A stretch of 64,000 nt of DNA from contig NZ_KL647040.1 in assembly GCF_000725495.1 (NCBI RefSeq), positions 1 to 64,000 on the forward strand. Reading direction: 5' to 3'. The position numbers and the translations under genes were made by a program. Below are positions 55,898 to 64,000 of this stretch, piece after piece. The first letter of the stretch is position 1, and every line of letters begins with the position of its first letter. The stretch comes from Streptomyces aureus. GTDB taxonomy: Bacteria; Actinomycetota; Actinomycetes; Streptomycetales; Streptomycetaceae. A model generated the notes under the pieces. It was not told the origin of the DNA, searched no databases, and saw only the letters and a program-made list of their open reading frames with translations.

Positions 55898-57058
55898 ATG
55901 GCCAAGGTTCTCTGTGTCCTGTACGACGACCCGACCGACGGATACCCCACCACCTATGCCCGCGACGACGTCCCCACCATCGACAGCTACCCCGGTGGCC
56001 AGACCACGCCGACGCCCGGGGCGATCGACTTCACCCCCGGCCGGCTGCTGGGCAGTGTCTCCGGGGAACTCGGGCTGCGCGGCTTCCTGGAGAAGGCCGG
56101 GCACACCCTCGTCGTCACCTCCGACAAGGACGGCGATGATTCGGTCTTCGACCGTGAGCTCGCCGACGCGGACGTCGTCATCTCCCAGCCGTTCTGGCCG
56201 GCGTACCTCACCGCCGAGCGCATCGCCGCCGCCCGGAACCTCAAGCTCGCCGTCACCGCGGGCATCGGCTCCGACCACGTCGACCTGGACGCGGCCGTCG
56301 CCCGCGGGGTGACGGTGGCCGAGGTGACGTACAGCAACAGCATCAGCGTCGCCGAACACGTGGTGATGATGACGCTGTCCCTCGTACGGAACTACCTTCC
56401 CTCCCACCAGGTCGTCCTCGACGGGGGCTGGAACATCGCCGACTGCGTGGCGCGTTCGTACGACCTGGAGGGCATGCACGTCGGCACGGTCGCCGCCGGG
56501 CGCATCGGACTCGCGGTCCTGCGTCGCCTCGCGCCCTTCGACGTGAAACTCCACTACACCGACCGCCACCGGCTGCCGCGCGCGGTGGAACAGGAACTGG
56601 GGCTGGTCTTCCACGAGAGCACCGCCGACATGGTGCCGCACTGCGACGTCGTCACCGTCAACGCACCGCTCCACCCCGAGACCGAGGGCCTGTTCGGGGA
56701 CGACCTGCTGGCCACGATGAAGCGCGGCGCCTACCTCATCAACACCGCCCGGGCGAGGATCGTCGACCGGGACGCCGTCGACCGTGCCCTGCGCAGCGGC
56801 CGGTTGGCGGGCTATGCGGGTGACGTGTGGTACCCGCAGCCCGCCCCCGCCGACCACCCCTGGAGGACCATGCCCCACCACGGCATGACCCCCCACATCT
56901 CGGGATCCTCGCTCTCCGCCCAGGCCCGCTACGCGGCCGGGACCCGCGAGATCCTCGAGTCCTGGTTCGCGGGCCGGCCGATCCGCGACGAGTACCTCAT
57001 CGTCGACGGCGGCGCGCTGGCCGGAACGGGCGCCCGCTCGTACTCGGTGAGCAAGTGA
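55898..57058 (+). CDS. fdh: NAD-dependent formate dehydrogenase
   Basis: Oxidises formate to CO2 with NAD. A 386-residue cytoplasmic D-2-hydroxyacid dehydrogenase-fold protein. Family residues are present: Asn and Ser in YSNSISVAEHVVMM, the cofactor stretch MHVGTVAAGRIGLAVLR, the catalytic Arg region LINTARARIVDRDAV, the DVWYPQPAPADHPW segment and the active-site His in MTPHISGSSLSAQ. Length agrees with Pseudomonas-type enzymes. The ATG at 55898 has TTGAGGAG upstream. RibB in this window also releases formate, but the distance makes a link speculative. LysR protein upstream is the likely activator. Confidence 0.95.
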   Translation: MAKVLCVLYDDPTDGYPTTYARDDVPTIDSYPGGQTTPTPGAIDFTPGRLLGSVSGELGLRGFLEKAGHTLVVTSDKDGDDSVFDRELADADVVISQPFWPAYLTAERIAAARNLKLAVTAGIGSDHVDLDAAVARGVTVAEVTYSNSISVAEHVVMMTLSLVRNYLPSHQVVLDGGWNIADCVARSYDLEGMHVGTVAAGRIGLAVLRRLAPFDVKLHYTDRHRLPRAVEQELGLVFHESTADMVPHCDVVTVNAPLHPETEGLFGDDLLATMKRGAYLINTARARIVDRDAVDRALRSGRLAGYAGDVWYPQPAPADHPWRTMPHHGMTPHISGSSLSAQARYAAGTREILESWFAGRPIRDEYLIVDGGALAGTGARSYSVSK

Positions 57059-57082
57059 GCCGCGGGGCCGCGGAAGCTCCGG

Positions 57083-57574
57083 TCACGGACCGACGGGGAG
57101 CAGGACGCCTCCGGTGAGCCGGAGGAGTTCGTCGGCGGAGGTGGGGAACACCGTGCGCGGGGTTCCGGCCGCGGCCCACACCTGCGGGTAGTCGTACAGG
57201 GCCGTGTCGACCACGGTGGGCAGCGCCCGGGGATGGCCGACCGGAGCCACGCCGCCGATCACCTGTCCGGTGGCCCCGCGCACCTCCTCCGGGGTGGCGC
57301 GCCGAAGCGGACCGCGCCCCCAGCGGGCCGCCAGCGCGGCGGTGTCCACCTTGTGGCGTCCGCTCGTCAAAACCAGGACCGGTTCGCCGTCGGAGACGAA
57401 CACGAGGCTGTTGGCGATCGCACCCACCTCGCAGCCGAGCGCCGCCGCGGCCTCGGCGGCCGTGCGTGTCGAATCCGTCAGCTCGCGCACCCGGCCCCGG
57501 ATGCCGGCCTCGGCGAGGGCGCGGGCCACCTCGACACTGCGGGCGGGCAGGGACGTGTCTTCCCGGGACTCCAT
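57083..57574 (-). CDS. YbaK/EbsC-family aminoacyl-tRNA deacylase
   Basis: A 163-residue cytoplasmic protein of the YbaK/ProX fold. Conserved elements are AIANSLVFVSDGEPVLVLTSG with the Lys of RHKVDTAALA, the GQVIGGVAPVGHP loop, and VWAAAGTPRTVF near the end. These proteins hydrolyse mischarged Cys- or Ala-tRNA(Pro). The start at 57574 has a strong GAGGAG site. It is divergent from the XRE-cupin gene with twin palindromes in the spacer, so the two may be co-regulated. Confidence 0.9.
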   Translation of the reverse strand: MESREDTSLPARSVEVARALAEAGIRGRVRELTDSTRTAAEAAAALGCEVGAIANSLVFVSDGEPVLVLTSGRHKVDTAALAARWGRGPLRRATPEEVRGATGQVIGGVAPVGHPRALPTVVDTALYDYPQVWAAAGTPRTVFPTSADELLRLTGGVLLPVGP

Positions 57575-57601
57575 GCGACTCCTCCTCGTACGGGGACAGG
57601 C

Positions 57602-57633
57602 GTTCCGTATACGGAACGTTCCGTATGTGGAAC
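57602..57633. promoter_or_regulatory. Two abutting 16-bp palindromes (operator)
   Basis: GTTCCGTATACGGAAC (57602-57617) is a perfect palindrome. It is followed directly by GTTCCGTATGTGGAAC (57618-57633), nearly so. The 16-bp phasing and location between two divergent genes make them a strong operator, presumably for the XRE-cupin regulator. Confidence 0.75.
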
Positions 57634-57691
57634 GATAGGTCTCCGAAGCCCCGGGAATCAACCGGGAACACGTACGAGGGACAGGGACACC

Positions 57692-58210
57692 ATGGATCTG
57701 GCGGCCAGTGTCGGCTCGCGCCTGAAGGAGCTGCGCGAGGCGCGCGGGGTGTCCCTGTCCGCACTGGCACGCAGGTCCGGGGTCGGCAAGGCGACGCTTT
57801 CCGAGCTGGAGAGCGGCCGCCGCAACCCCACTCTGGAAACGCTCTACGCCCTCACGACGGCGCTCGACGTACCACTCAGCAGCGTTCTGTACGATCCGGC
57901 GCATCCCGCCACGATCTCCGGTGACGCCGTCGACGCCGTGCTGCTCGAGAGGTTCGAGGCCGACACGTCCGTCACGGAGACCTACCGGATCAGGATCCGC
58001 TCGGGAGCGACACAGGAGTCCGCGGCCCATGCCCCGGGCACGACGGAGCACATCGTCGTCCTCGCCGGCACCGCCCACGTCGGTGACGTCAACGACCCCG
58101 CCCTGATCGGCCCTGGGGCGCACGGGAGCTGGGCCGCCGACACCCCGCACGTCTACCGCGCGCCCGCCGGAGACGTCGAGGCGTTGTTGGTCGTCCGCTG
58201 TCCCAAGTGA
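57692..58210 (+). CDS. XRE-family regulator with C-terminal cupin domain
   Basis: A 172-residue regulator. The helix-turn-helix occupies residues 7-62: RLKELREARGVSLSALARRS then ATLSELESGRRNPTLETL. A cupin sensor follows (TEHIVVLAGTAHVGD, ADTPHVYRAPAGD). Such proteins often sense amines, amino acids or small acids. The ATG at 57692 has AGGGACA upstream; the long upstream frame is antisense to YbaK. It probably binds the twin palindromes and controls itself and the YbaK gene. Confidence 0.9.
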   Translation: MDLAASVGSRLKELREARGVSLSALARRSGVGKATLSELESGRRNPTLETLYALTTALDVPLSSVLYDPAHPATISGDAVDAVLLERFEADTSVTETYRIRIRSGATQESAAHAPGTTEHIVVLAGTAHVGDVNDPALIGPGAHGSWAADTPHVYRAPAGDVEALLVVRCPK

Positions 58211-58290
58211 CCACGATCGGCGCCTGCTTCGGCTCCCTGGGTTCTGGCCGGGGCGATGCTACGGCCTTCGCGGGCGGCGGACTCCGTCGG

Positions 58291-59235
58291 TCACGACAGG
58301 AGGTCGAGGGTCGTTCCGGTCCCGGTGGCCCGGGCCCGTTGGAGGGCCAGCCAGCTCAGGGCCAGGTCCTGCCAAGGCAGGCCGACCGGCGTGTAGGCGG
58401 TGAGTTCCCGGCTGTCGGAGCGGGCGGGGGCCTCGCCGCGGATCACCTCTCCGAGGGAGGCGGCGGCCGTGGAGGAGGGCAGTCCGGCGTTCGCCAGGGC
58501 GCCGTGCGCCGTCACGAGTGTGGCGTCGTCGACGATCAACCGGGCGGCGAGCAGGACGTCGGGGGCGACTTCCTGTTTCCCGGGCTCGTCCGCTCCCAAT
58601 GCCGTCAGATGTTGTCCCGGCAGCAAGTCCCGCAGACGCAAGAGAGGTTCACGCGACCACGTGGCCAGCAGCACGACGTCCGCCGTCGCGGCCACCTCCA
58701 CCGGCGTCGATGCCACGGTGCCGTCGTGGCGCCGTGCGAAGGCCGCCGCCCGCTGCGGATCGGAGTCGTGGACGACGAGCCGGTCCCATGAACGCAGGGT
58801 GCGCAGGCCGCGGACGGTGAGTTCGGCCTGGGCTCCGGCCCCGATCACGCCGACCGCGCGGGCGTCCGCGGCCGGTCGCGCGATCAGGTCGGTGGCCAGG
58901 GCCGCGGCGAGCCCGGTACGCCACGCGGTGACGGTGGCGGAGTCGATCAGGGCCAGCAGTTCGCCGTCGGTGCCGCTGTGGAGGCAGATCACACCCCGCA
59001 GGGCCGGAGTCGCGCCGGGGAACTTCGCGTTGACCTTGACCGTGTAGGCGGGTGTCCCGGGAAGCAGGCCGGGCAGCAGGGCCGTGGCGGTGCCGGGAAA
59101 CGGAAGGTCGGTGCGCATCCGTCGGCCCGGCGAACCAGTTGGCGTGGAGACGGCGAACCCCTCGCGCAGCACCTGAATGCAGTCCGCGGGGTGCAGCAGT
59201 TCCTGAAGGTCCGTGCGAGTCAGGATCCGGGTCAT
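58291..59235 (-). CDS. Ornithine cyclodeaminase/mu-crystallin-family protein
   Basis: A 314-residue NAD(P)-binding protein. The N-terminal substrate region (YTVKVNAKFPG, ALRGVICLHSGTDGELLALID) and the Rossmann motif VIGAGAQAELTVRGL are typical. TAWRTGLAAALATDL contains the family's conserved Arg and Thr. Functions in the family include proline formation from ornithine, ketimine reduction and alanine dehydrogenase; the sequence does not decide. The start at 59235 has no ribosome site, but GATTCT lies seven bases before it on the minus strand, so the mRNA may be leaderless. Confidence 0.87.
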   Translation of the reverse strand: MTRILTRTDLQELLHPADCIQVLREGFAVSTPTGSPGRRMRTDLPFPGTATALLPGLLPGTPAYTVKVNAKFPGATPALRGVICLHSGTDGELLALIDSATVTAWRTGLAAALATDLIARPAADARAVGVIGAGAQAELTVRGLRTLRSWDRLVVHDSDPQRAAAFARRHDGTVASTPVEVAATADVVLLATWSREPLLRLRDLLPGQHLTALGADEPGKQEVAPDVLLAARLIVDDATLVTAHGALANAGLPSSTAAASLGEVIRGEAPARSDSRELTAYTPVGLPWQDLALSWLALQRARATGTGTTLDLLS

Positions 59236-59493
59236 GCAAGGGAGAATCCCACGCCGTTCCGCCGCGACCGCGCTACCGCGGTATACGCACAGGTTTCCGC
59301 CGAGCAGCCCGGACGGGCATGGGGCCACGGACAGCGCGCGGTGCAGGCACATTGACCCGCGGGCGTATGTCCCCGGGCCGATGCCGGGCCCCCGACGGCC
59401 CGGTTAGTCTCGCGGCGTGAACCCCACCACCATCCCCGCGTCACCCGCCCGCGTCGCGCCGCACAGGGCTGCCCCCTGGAGGGACGGCAGCCG

Positions 59494-60669
59494 ATGACGA
59501 GAACCAAGTCCCTGGCCTGGGCCGGGGGAGCCGCGTACGTCCTCGTGCTGAGTCTGCTGGTGGCGGCCGCGCCCCGGGCCTCCGGCATGGTCCACGGTAT
59601 CGGCGCCCTGCTGGCCGTGAGCCTGCTCATCGGCGTGGTGCGACGGATGCCGCTCGTGGCCCTAGGCATGGCACTGCTCGGATCCACGGCCGCGGTGGCG
59701 GGCCCGCCGAATGCGGGGCAGGAGACCCTGTCGGCGTCCTATCAGGGCCAGTTCCTGTCGTACGTGGCGGTGGATCTCGTACTGGCCTTCATCGTCGCCA
59801 CCTGCGCCCGACGTGCCGCGATCATCGCCGTGGCCGGGTCCCTCAGCGTACAGATCCTGGTGGTCGGCGTCTTCGCCCACGGCGACGGTCTGGCCGTCAA
59901 CGAAGTGTGCTCCGTCCTCGCGTTGACCGCCTCCTGCATGGCGGGACTGCTGGCCCGCGAGCGCAGCGAGCACGCGGTGGCGCTGTACGCGCAGGAGGTG
60001 GCCGAGGCCGTCACCGCCGAACGGCTGCGGATCGCCCGCGAGTTGCACGACATGGTGGCGCACAGCATCGGCATCATCGCCATCCAGGCCGGTGTGGGCA
60101 GCCGGGTCATCCAGTCCCAGCCCGCGGAGGCGCGCGAAGCACTGCGGGCCATCGAGGCCACCAGCAGGGAGACGCTGGCGGGGCTGCGGCGTACGGTCGT
60201 GTCACTCCGCCAAGCGGACAGCTCCGCGACCGTTCCCGAGCAGCCGTCGCTCGCACCGTCGCCCGGGCTGGCCGACGTCGAGCGGCTGGCGGAGGCGACG
60301 GCGGGCGCCGGGGTCCGCGTGGACGTACACCGCATCGGGCGGCAGCGCCCCGTGCCGGCCGACATCGAACTCTCCGCCTACCGCATCGTGCAGGAGGCGC
60401 TGACCAACGTGGTCCGGCACGCGGACACCGACCGGTGCCGGGTGGTCGTGGACCACGGGGACGAGGAACTGTCCGTGGAAGTCGTCGACAACGGGTGCGG
60501 CTGCACCGGCGACGGTTCGTCCACCGGATTCGGCATCATCGGGATGCGGGAGCGAGCGGGCCTGTTGGGCGGCCGGCTCAGCGCCGGGCCGCGCCCGGAG
60601 GGCGGCTTCCGCGTGGCGGCCCGGCTGCCGCTGCCCGAGCCCGTCGGCGTCCCGATGGAGGCCCAATGA
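59494..60669 (+). CDS. Sensor histidine kinase, NarL/DesK type (HisKA_3)
   Basis: A 391-residue membrane kinase. Four to five hydrophobic segments occupy residues 1-155. The dimerisation/phosphoacceptor motif RIARELHDMVAHSIGI has the His, and the ATPase carries IVQEALTNVVRHAD (N box) and GFGIIGMRERAGLLGG (G box). There is no large external sensor, so it probably detects membrane or envelope state. Its stop overlaps a 10-codon mini-ORF that leads by ATGA steps to the response regulator. Confidence 0.93.
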   Translation: MTRTKSLAWAGGAAYVLVLSLLVAAAPRASGMVHGIGALLAVSLLIGVVRRMPLVALGMALLGSTAAVAGPPNAGQETLSASYQGQFLSYVAVDLVLAFIVATCARRAAIIAVAGSLSVQILVVGVFAHGDGLAVNEVCSVLALTASCMAGLLARERSEHAVALYAQEVAEAVTAERLRIARELHDMVAHSIGIIAIQAGVGSRVIQSQPAEAREALRAIEATSRETLAGLRRTVVSLRQADSSATVPEQPSLAPSPGLADVERLAEATAGAGVRVDVHRIGRQRPVPADIELSAYRIVQEALTNVVRHADTDRCRVVVDHGDEELSVEVVDNGCGCTGDGSSTGFGIIGMRERAGLLGGRLSAGPRPEGGFRVAARLPLPEPVGVPMEAQ

Positions 60670-60698
60670 CCTTCGGTCCTGCGGTGGAGGCCCGATGA
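60666..60698 (+). CDS. 10-codon mini-ORF 1 between kinase and regulator
   Basis: ATG at 60666 overlaps the kinase stop (ATGA) and encodes MTFGPAVEAR, then TGA at 60696. GGAGGCCC precedes the ATG by 7 bases. Its stop overlaps the next mini-ORF in the same way. Whether the peptide itself matters or only ribosome hand-over is unknown. Confidence 0.5.
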   Translation: MTFGPAVEAR

Positions 60699-60727
60699 CC
60701 ATGCACGATTCCGAGGAGACCCGATGA
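60695..60727 (+). CDS. 10-codon mini-ORF 2 between kinase and regulator
   Basis: ATG at 60695 overlaps the stop of mini-ORF 1 and encodes MTMHDSEETR, ending at TGA 60725-60727, which overlaps the response regulator ATG (60724). GGAGGCCC again precedes it. The unit (ribosome site, ATGACC) is clearly a tandem copy of the one before. Confidence 0.5.
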   Translation: MTMHDSEETR

Positions 60728-61389
60728 CCGTCCGTGTGGTGCTCGCCGACGACCAGCCGTTGGTGCGGTCCGGTCTCCGTGTGCTCATGGCCGACTGCCC
60801 CGACCTGGAGGTCGTCGGCGAAGCCGCCACCGGCGCCGAGGCCGTCCGACTGGTCGCGGAGGCCGCCCCCGATGTCGTGGTCATGGACATCCGCATGCCC
60901 GGCATGGACGGGATCGAGGCGACCCGCCTGATCACGACCGGCCCGGGAACCACCCGCGTGCTCGTCCTGACCACCTTCGACGAGGACGACCACGTCTACG
61001 GCGCCCTGCGGGCCGGAGCGAGCGGCTTTCTGGTCAAGGACATGGCGCTGGACGACATCCTCGCGGCGATCCGCGTCGTCGCCGCCGGGGACGCGCTGAT
61101 CGCGCCGGGTGTGACACGCCGTCTGATCGCGGACTTCGTCGAGCGGCGTCCGACGGAGGCCCCCGCGGACTACGCCCGCCCGGTCGAGGGGATCACGGAG
61201 CGGGAGCGGGAGGTACTGACCCTGGTCGGACGTGGCCGCTCGAACGCCGAGATCGCCGAGGAACTCTTCATCACGGTCGGGACCACCAAGTCGCACGTGT
61301 CCCGCCTGCTCACCAAACTGGACGCCAGGGACCGGGTCCAACTGGTCATCACCGCCTATGAGACGGGCCTCGTGACGCTGCCTCGGTGA
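60724..61389 (+). CDS. NarL/LuxR-family response regulator
   Basis: A 221-residue regulator. The receiver holds the acidic pair in VVLADDQ, phosphoacceptor Asp in VVVMDIRMPGMDG, Thr in VLTTFDEDD and Lys in FLVKDMALDD. The C-terminal LuxR helix-turn-helix is ITEREREVLTLVGRGRSN then EIAEELFITVGTTKSHVSRL. GGAGACCC lies before the ATG. It is partner of the upstream kinase through coupled mini-ORFs. The downstream P450 could be a target, but no binding site was identified. Confidence 0.94.
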   Translation: MTVRVVLADDQPLVRSGLRVLMADCPDLEVVGEAATGAEAVRLVAEAAPDVVVMDIRMPGMDGIEATRLITTGPGTTRVLVLTTFDEDDHVYGALRAGASGFLVKDMALDDILAAIRVVAAGDALIAPGVTRRLIADFVERRPTEAPADYARPVEGITEREREVLTLVGRGRSNAEIAEELFITVGTTKSHVSRLLTKLDARDRVQLVITAYETGLVTLPR

Positions 61390-61625
61390 CGGTACATCCA
61401 TGCTGCGGCCGGGAGTTCTCGGCACCCGTCGTGAGTCGGGGGACCCCGACATGGCACCCGAGGACGGCTCCCGAGGCACCCGGCAGAACCACTGGCGGCG
61501 AGGGTACCCGCAGTGCGGGAGAAGCACTGGCGGAGGGGGCGCCCGTAGTGGAGTCTGACCCCGACACGCCTGACGGACGACTCCGTTCACCAGGGGCGCC
61601 GACACGACGACGGGGGCAGCGATCG

Positions 61626-62819
61626 ATGGACCGAGCCGAGGACGACGTACGCAAGATCCGCAGGGAGCCCACCGGTTCCGGCTGCCCGGTCGGCCGCGGG
61701 GACGACGGCACGTGGCAGGTCCGCGGCTACCCGGCGGCACGCGCGGTTCTGCGCAGCAGCGACACCGTACAGGCCGGTCTGGGCATCGAGACCGTCGAGA
61801 AACTGCCCGCCAAGATCCGCAGGCCCGTGCTCTACCGCGACGGCTCCGAACACCGGGAACACCGCCGCCAGACAGCCCGCTACTTCACACCGCGCCGCGT
61901 GGACGAGCACTACCGCGAACTCACCGAACGCGTCACGCTCTCGTACCTGGAGACCCTGCGGACCGCGGGCGAGGCGCAGTTGGAGGATCTCACCTTCGGC
62001 GTCGCGATCGACGTTGCCTGCGGCGTCATCGGTCTGACCCACAGCAGACCCGGGATCCAGAGGCGACTGGAGCGCTTCTTCCCGGAGAAGTTCGGCAAGC
62101 CCGGGCTGACCAGTCTGCACGGGATCTACTGGCTGTTCCGGCAGAACACCAACTGGCTGCGGATCTACTTCGGCGACGTACGCCCCGCCGTCCGCGCCCA
62201 CCGTGAACGGCCCGCCGACAACCTGATCTCCCACCTGATCGCGGAGGGCTGTTCCGAGCCCGAGATCCTCGGCGAATGCCTCACCTACGCCGCCGCCGGG
62301 ATGATCACCACCCGCGAGTTCATCTGCGTCGCAGCGTGGCACCTGTTCACCGACGACGCCCTGCGCAAGCGCTACGTGAACGGGGACGAGAGCGAACGCC
62401 TCGCGGTCCTCCACGAGATCCTGCGCCTGGAGCCCGTCGTCGCCCGTCTCACCCGGCGGACCACAGGGCCTGTCGAGCTACCGGGCGACGACGGCCCGGT
62501 CACCGTGCCCGCGGGAGCGCTCGTCGACATCCTCGTGGACGAGGCCAACACGGACCCCGAGGCCGTGGGCACTACCCCCATGGCGGTCTGTCCCGGCCGT
62601 CCGGCCACGACCGGTCGCTACGCGGCCGCCCTGTCCTTCGGCGACGGACCGCACCGCTGCCCCGGTGCCGACATCGCCATGATGGAGACCAACGTCTTCC
62701 TCGGCCACCTCTTCGCCCTGGAGGGCATCCGCATGCTCACGACACCCCGCGTCACGTTCCAGGACGAGATCGGGGGCTACGTGATCCGCGGACTCCGCGT
62801 GGCCGTCGACAAGGGCTGA
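61626..62819 (+). CDS. Cytochrome P450 with atypical I-helix
   Basis: A 397-residue haem monooxygenase. The haem-binding loop FGDGPHRCPGADIAM has the axial Cys, the K-helix ExxR is EILRL, and the perf-like segment PMAVCPGRP follows. The I-helix reads AAAGMITTREF: the acidic residue of the usual acid-alcohol pair is Ile, although both Thr residues remain, so oxygen activation may be unusual. The ATG at 61626 has GGGGG upstream; the longer frame to 61386 is low-complexity. It lies 236 bases after the response regulator. The substrate is unknown. Confidence 0.92.
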   Translation: MDRAEDDVRKIRREPTGSGCPVGRGDDGTWQVRGYPAARAVLRSSDTVQAGLGIETVEKLPAKIRRPVLYRDGSEHREHRRQTARYFTPRRVDEHYRELTERVTLSYLETLRTAGEAQLEDLTFGVAIDVACGVIGLTHSRPGIQRRLERFFPEKFGKPGLTSLHGIYWLFRQNTNWLRIYFGDVRPAVRAHRERPADNLISHLIAEGCSEPEILGECLTYAAAGMITTREFICVAAWHLFTDDALRKRYVNGDESERLAVLHEILRLEPVVARLTRRTTGPVELPGDDGPVTVPAGALVDILVDEANTDPEAVGTTPMAVCPGRPATTGRYAAALSFGDGPHRCPGADIAMMETNVFLGHLFALEGIRMLTTPRVTFQDEIGGYVIRGLRVAVDKG

Positions 62820-63089
62820 CGCGGCTCCGTCGGCGCACGGCACCCCGAGCCGGCCTTCCGGAGGTCGCTGCGGGCCCTGTCCACACCATGACCGCGCTCA
62901 TGCGCGTCCAGCGGGTCGGGAACAGTCGCCCCCACCGGCACGGTTGCACCGATCGAGGGACCGGTGCCGTACGGGTGGGGGACATGGAGACCAGCACGTC
63001 CACCACCGGCCGGGGAATTCGGTGCCTCCCGGGCGCGACGCACCGCCGTGCGCCCGGACCTGGACGTTTTTCTGCTGGAGGATTGATTC

Positions 63090-63923
63090 ATGACGGAACG
63101 GCCTTTGACGCTGATGGCAGTGCACGCCCACCCCGACGACGAGGCCACGGGAACCGGTGGTGTCCTCGCGCGCTACGCGGCGGAGGGGATCCGCACGGTT
63201 CTCGTGACCTGTACCGACGGCCGTTGCGGTGACGGACCGGGGGGTGTCAAGCCGGGGGAGCCCGGGCACGACCCCGCGGCCGTCGCCTCGATGCGCCGGG
63301 AGGAACTCGAGGCGAGTTGCGAGGTGCTGAAGATCAGCGATCTGGAGGTGCTCGACTATGCCGACTCCGGGATGATGGGCTGGGCGAGCAACGACGCCCC
63401 CGGCTCCTTCTGGCAGACCCCGGTGGAGGAGGGCGCGGCCCGGCTCGCGGAACTGATGCGGCATTACCAGCCCGATGTGGTCGTCACCTATGACGAGAAC
63501 GGCTTCTACGGCCACCCCGACCACATTCAGGCGCACCGCATCACGATGGCCGCGCTGGAGATGACCGAATCGACATCGAAGGTCTACTGGACCACGATGC
63601 CCCGCTCGGCCATGCAGCGTTTCGGCGAGATCATGCGGGAGTTCCACGAGGACATGCCGGAGCCGGATCCCGCCGAGGCCGAGGCCTTGGCCAAGATCGG
63701 CCTGCCGGACGACGAGATCACCACATGGGTGGACACCACCGCGTTCAGCGGTCAGAAGTTCGACGCGTTGGCGGCGCACGCCAGTCAGGGCGAGAACATC
63801 TTCTTCCTCAGGATGGGCAAGGAGAGGTTCGGTGAGCTGATGGGCATGGAGACCTTCGTACGGGTGCGGGACACCACGGACGCGGCCGTGCCGGAGAACG
63901 ACCTCTTCGCCGGACTGCGCTGA
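63090..63923 (+). CDS. PIG-L-family deacetylase (MshB/Mca-like)
   Basis: A 277-residue zinc-dependent N-deacetylase. The zinc motif AHPDDE and the later third ligand region FYGHPDHIQAH are complete. The N-terminal strand TLMAVHAHPDD and the WTTMPRSAMQRF segment match the branch that includes mycothiol-biosynthesis MshB and amidase Mca, but stand-alone paralogues acting on other N-acetyl sugars or antibiotics are common. The start at 63090 has GGAGGA upstream. No mycothiol gene is adjacent. Confidence 0.9.
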   Translation: MTERPLTLMAVHAHPDDEATGTGGVLARYAAEGIRTVLVTCTDGRCGDGPGGVKPGEPGHDPAAVASMRREELEASCEVLKISDLEVLDYADSGMMGWASNDAPGSFWQTPVEEGAARLAELMRHYQPDVVVTYDENGFYGHPDHIQAHRITMAALEMTESTSKVYWTTMPRSAMQRFGEIMREFHEDMPEPDPAEAEALAKIGLPDDEITTWVDTTAFSGQKFDALAAHASQGENIFFLRMGKERFGELMGMETFVRVRDTTDAAVPENDLFAGLR

Positions 63924-63937
63924 TCCGTCCTCCCGCC

Positions 63938-63997
63938 CGGGAGGCCGCGTCGAGCGCTCGGGAGGACGCGTCTTGCTCGGGAAGGTGCGTCGAGCGC
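63938..63997. repeat. Three short tandem repeats at the window end
   Basis: A unit like CGGGAGGCCGCGTCGAGCGC begins at 63938, 63959 and 63978 with small changes. It follows the deacetylase stop and runs up to the window edge. It may continue outside. Confidence 0.55.
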
Positions 63998-64000
63998 AGG

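Overview
The window reads as chromosomal DNA of a Streptomyces or close relative. It is very GC-rich with almost complete GC bias at third codon positions. It carries typical actinomycete families: a SARP regulator with an in-frame TTA (bldA) codon, eukaryotic-type Ser/Thr kinases, DrrAB-like exporters, DUF4965/ricin and GH76 secreted hydrolases, and a PIG-L deacetylase. I see no rRNA, tRNA, CRISPR array or phage genes.

Layout. 1-4.7 kb: tail of a DUF4097-type gene, a DrrAB-type ABC exporter, a small LiaF-like protein, a lipoprotein, and a translationally coupled ribB/HAD phosphatase pair. 4.8-7.8 kb: SMI1/KNR4 protein, ArsR-type regulator with a perfect palindromic operator, its coupled MFS exporter, and a 180-bp MITE-like inverted-repeat element abutting that gene's stop codon. 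7.9-13.7 kb: membrane protein, SDR, APH-fold protein, an orphan hemC paralogue, a small hypothetical, and an HhH endonuclease-like gene whose 3' end looks frameshifted. 13.7-20.6 kb: two secreted glycan/peptide-degrading enzymes (GH76; DUF4965 plus ricin lectin) with a LacI-type operator upstream, then a DHA2 drug exporter with its own operator and an 18-bp leader hairpin.

20.6-37.5 kb is the most interesting region. It is a tightly coupled minus-strand operon that begins with a 23-residue lysine-rich peptide gene, followed by a strong hairpin. Then come an M16 peptidase, a GNAT-fold protein, a nucleotidyltransferase-fold protein, a three-gene ABC-2 exporter, an NDK-like protein, a class III aminotransferase, an FAD oxidoreductase, a P-loop kinase/HAD fusion, a MetRS-like ligase and a stand-alone cupin. 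The last two resemble the two domains of hydrazine synthetases (MetRS-like plus cupin), here as separate genes. A 63-residue secreted peptide is encoded divergently. Between the two peptide genes lie two back-to-back pairs of SARP-type heptamers, each pair 11 bp apart and each 8 bp from a plausible -10. A large SARP/NB-ARC/TPR regulator with a TTA codon sits just upstream. I infer an undescribed peptide-derived natural-product system under SARP and bldA control.

37.7-46.8 kb: an FMN-binding PPOX-family protein; a coupled lipoprotein plus two paralogous Ser/Thr kinases whose C-terminal halves are type 1 periplasmic-binding-protein sensors anchored by a Tat-like segment; and a surface-protein set (WxL-like, DUF916-like, DUF11-like). 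47-54 kb: TetX-like flavoprotein with divergent TetR, an EEP nuclease, a MerR-redoxin fusion with a textbook MerR promoter, a GAP-family membrane protein, a sulfite-oxidase-like Mo protein and a MOSC protein. 54.8-64 kb: LysR regulator with NAD-dependent formate dehydrogenase, YbaK deacylase, XRE-cupin regulator with twin palindromes, ornithine cyclodeaminase-like protein, a two-component system joined through two 10-codon mini-ORFs, a P450 with an atypical I-helix, and a PIG-L deacetylase.
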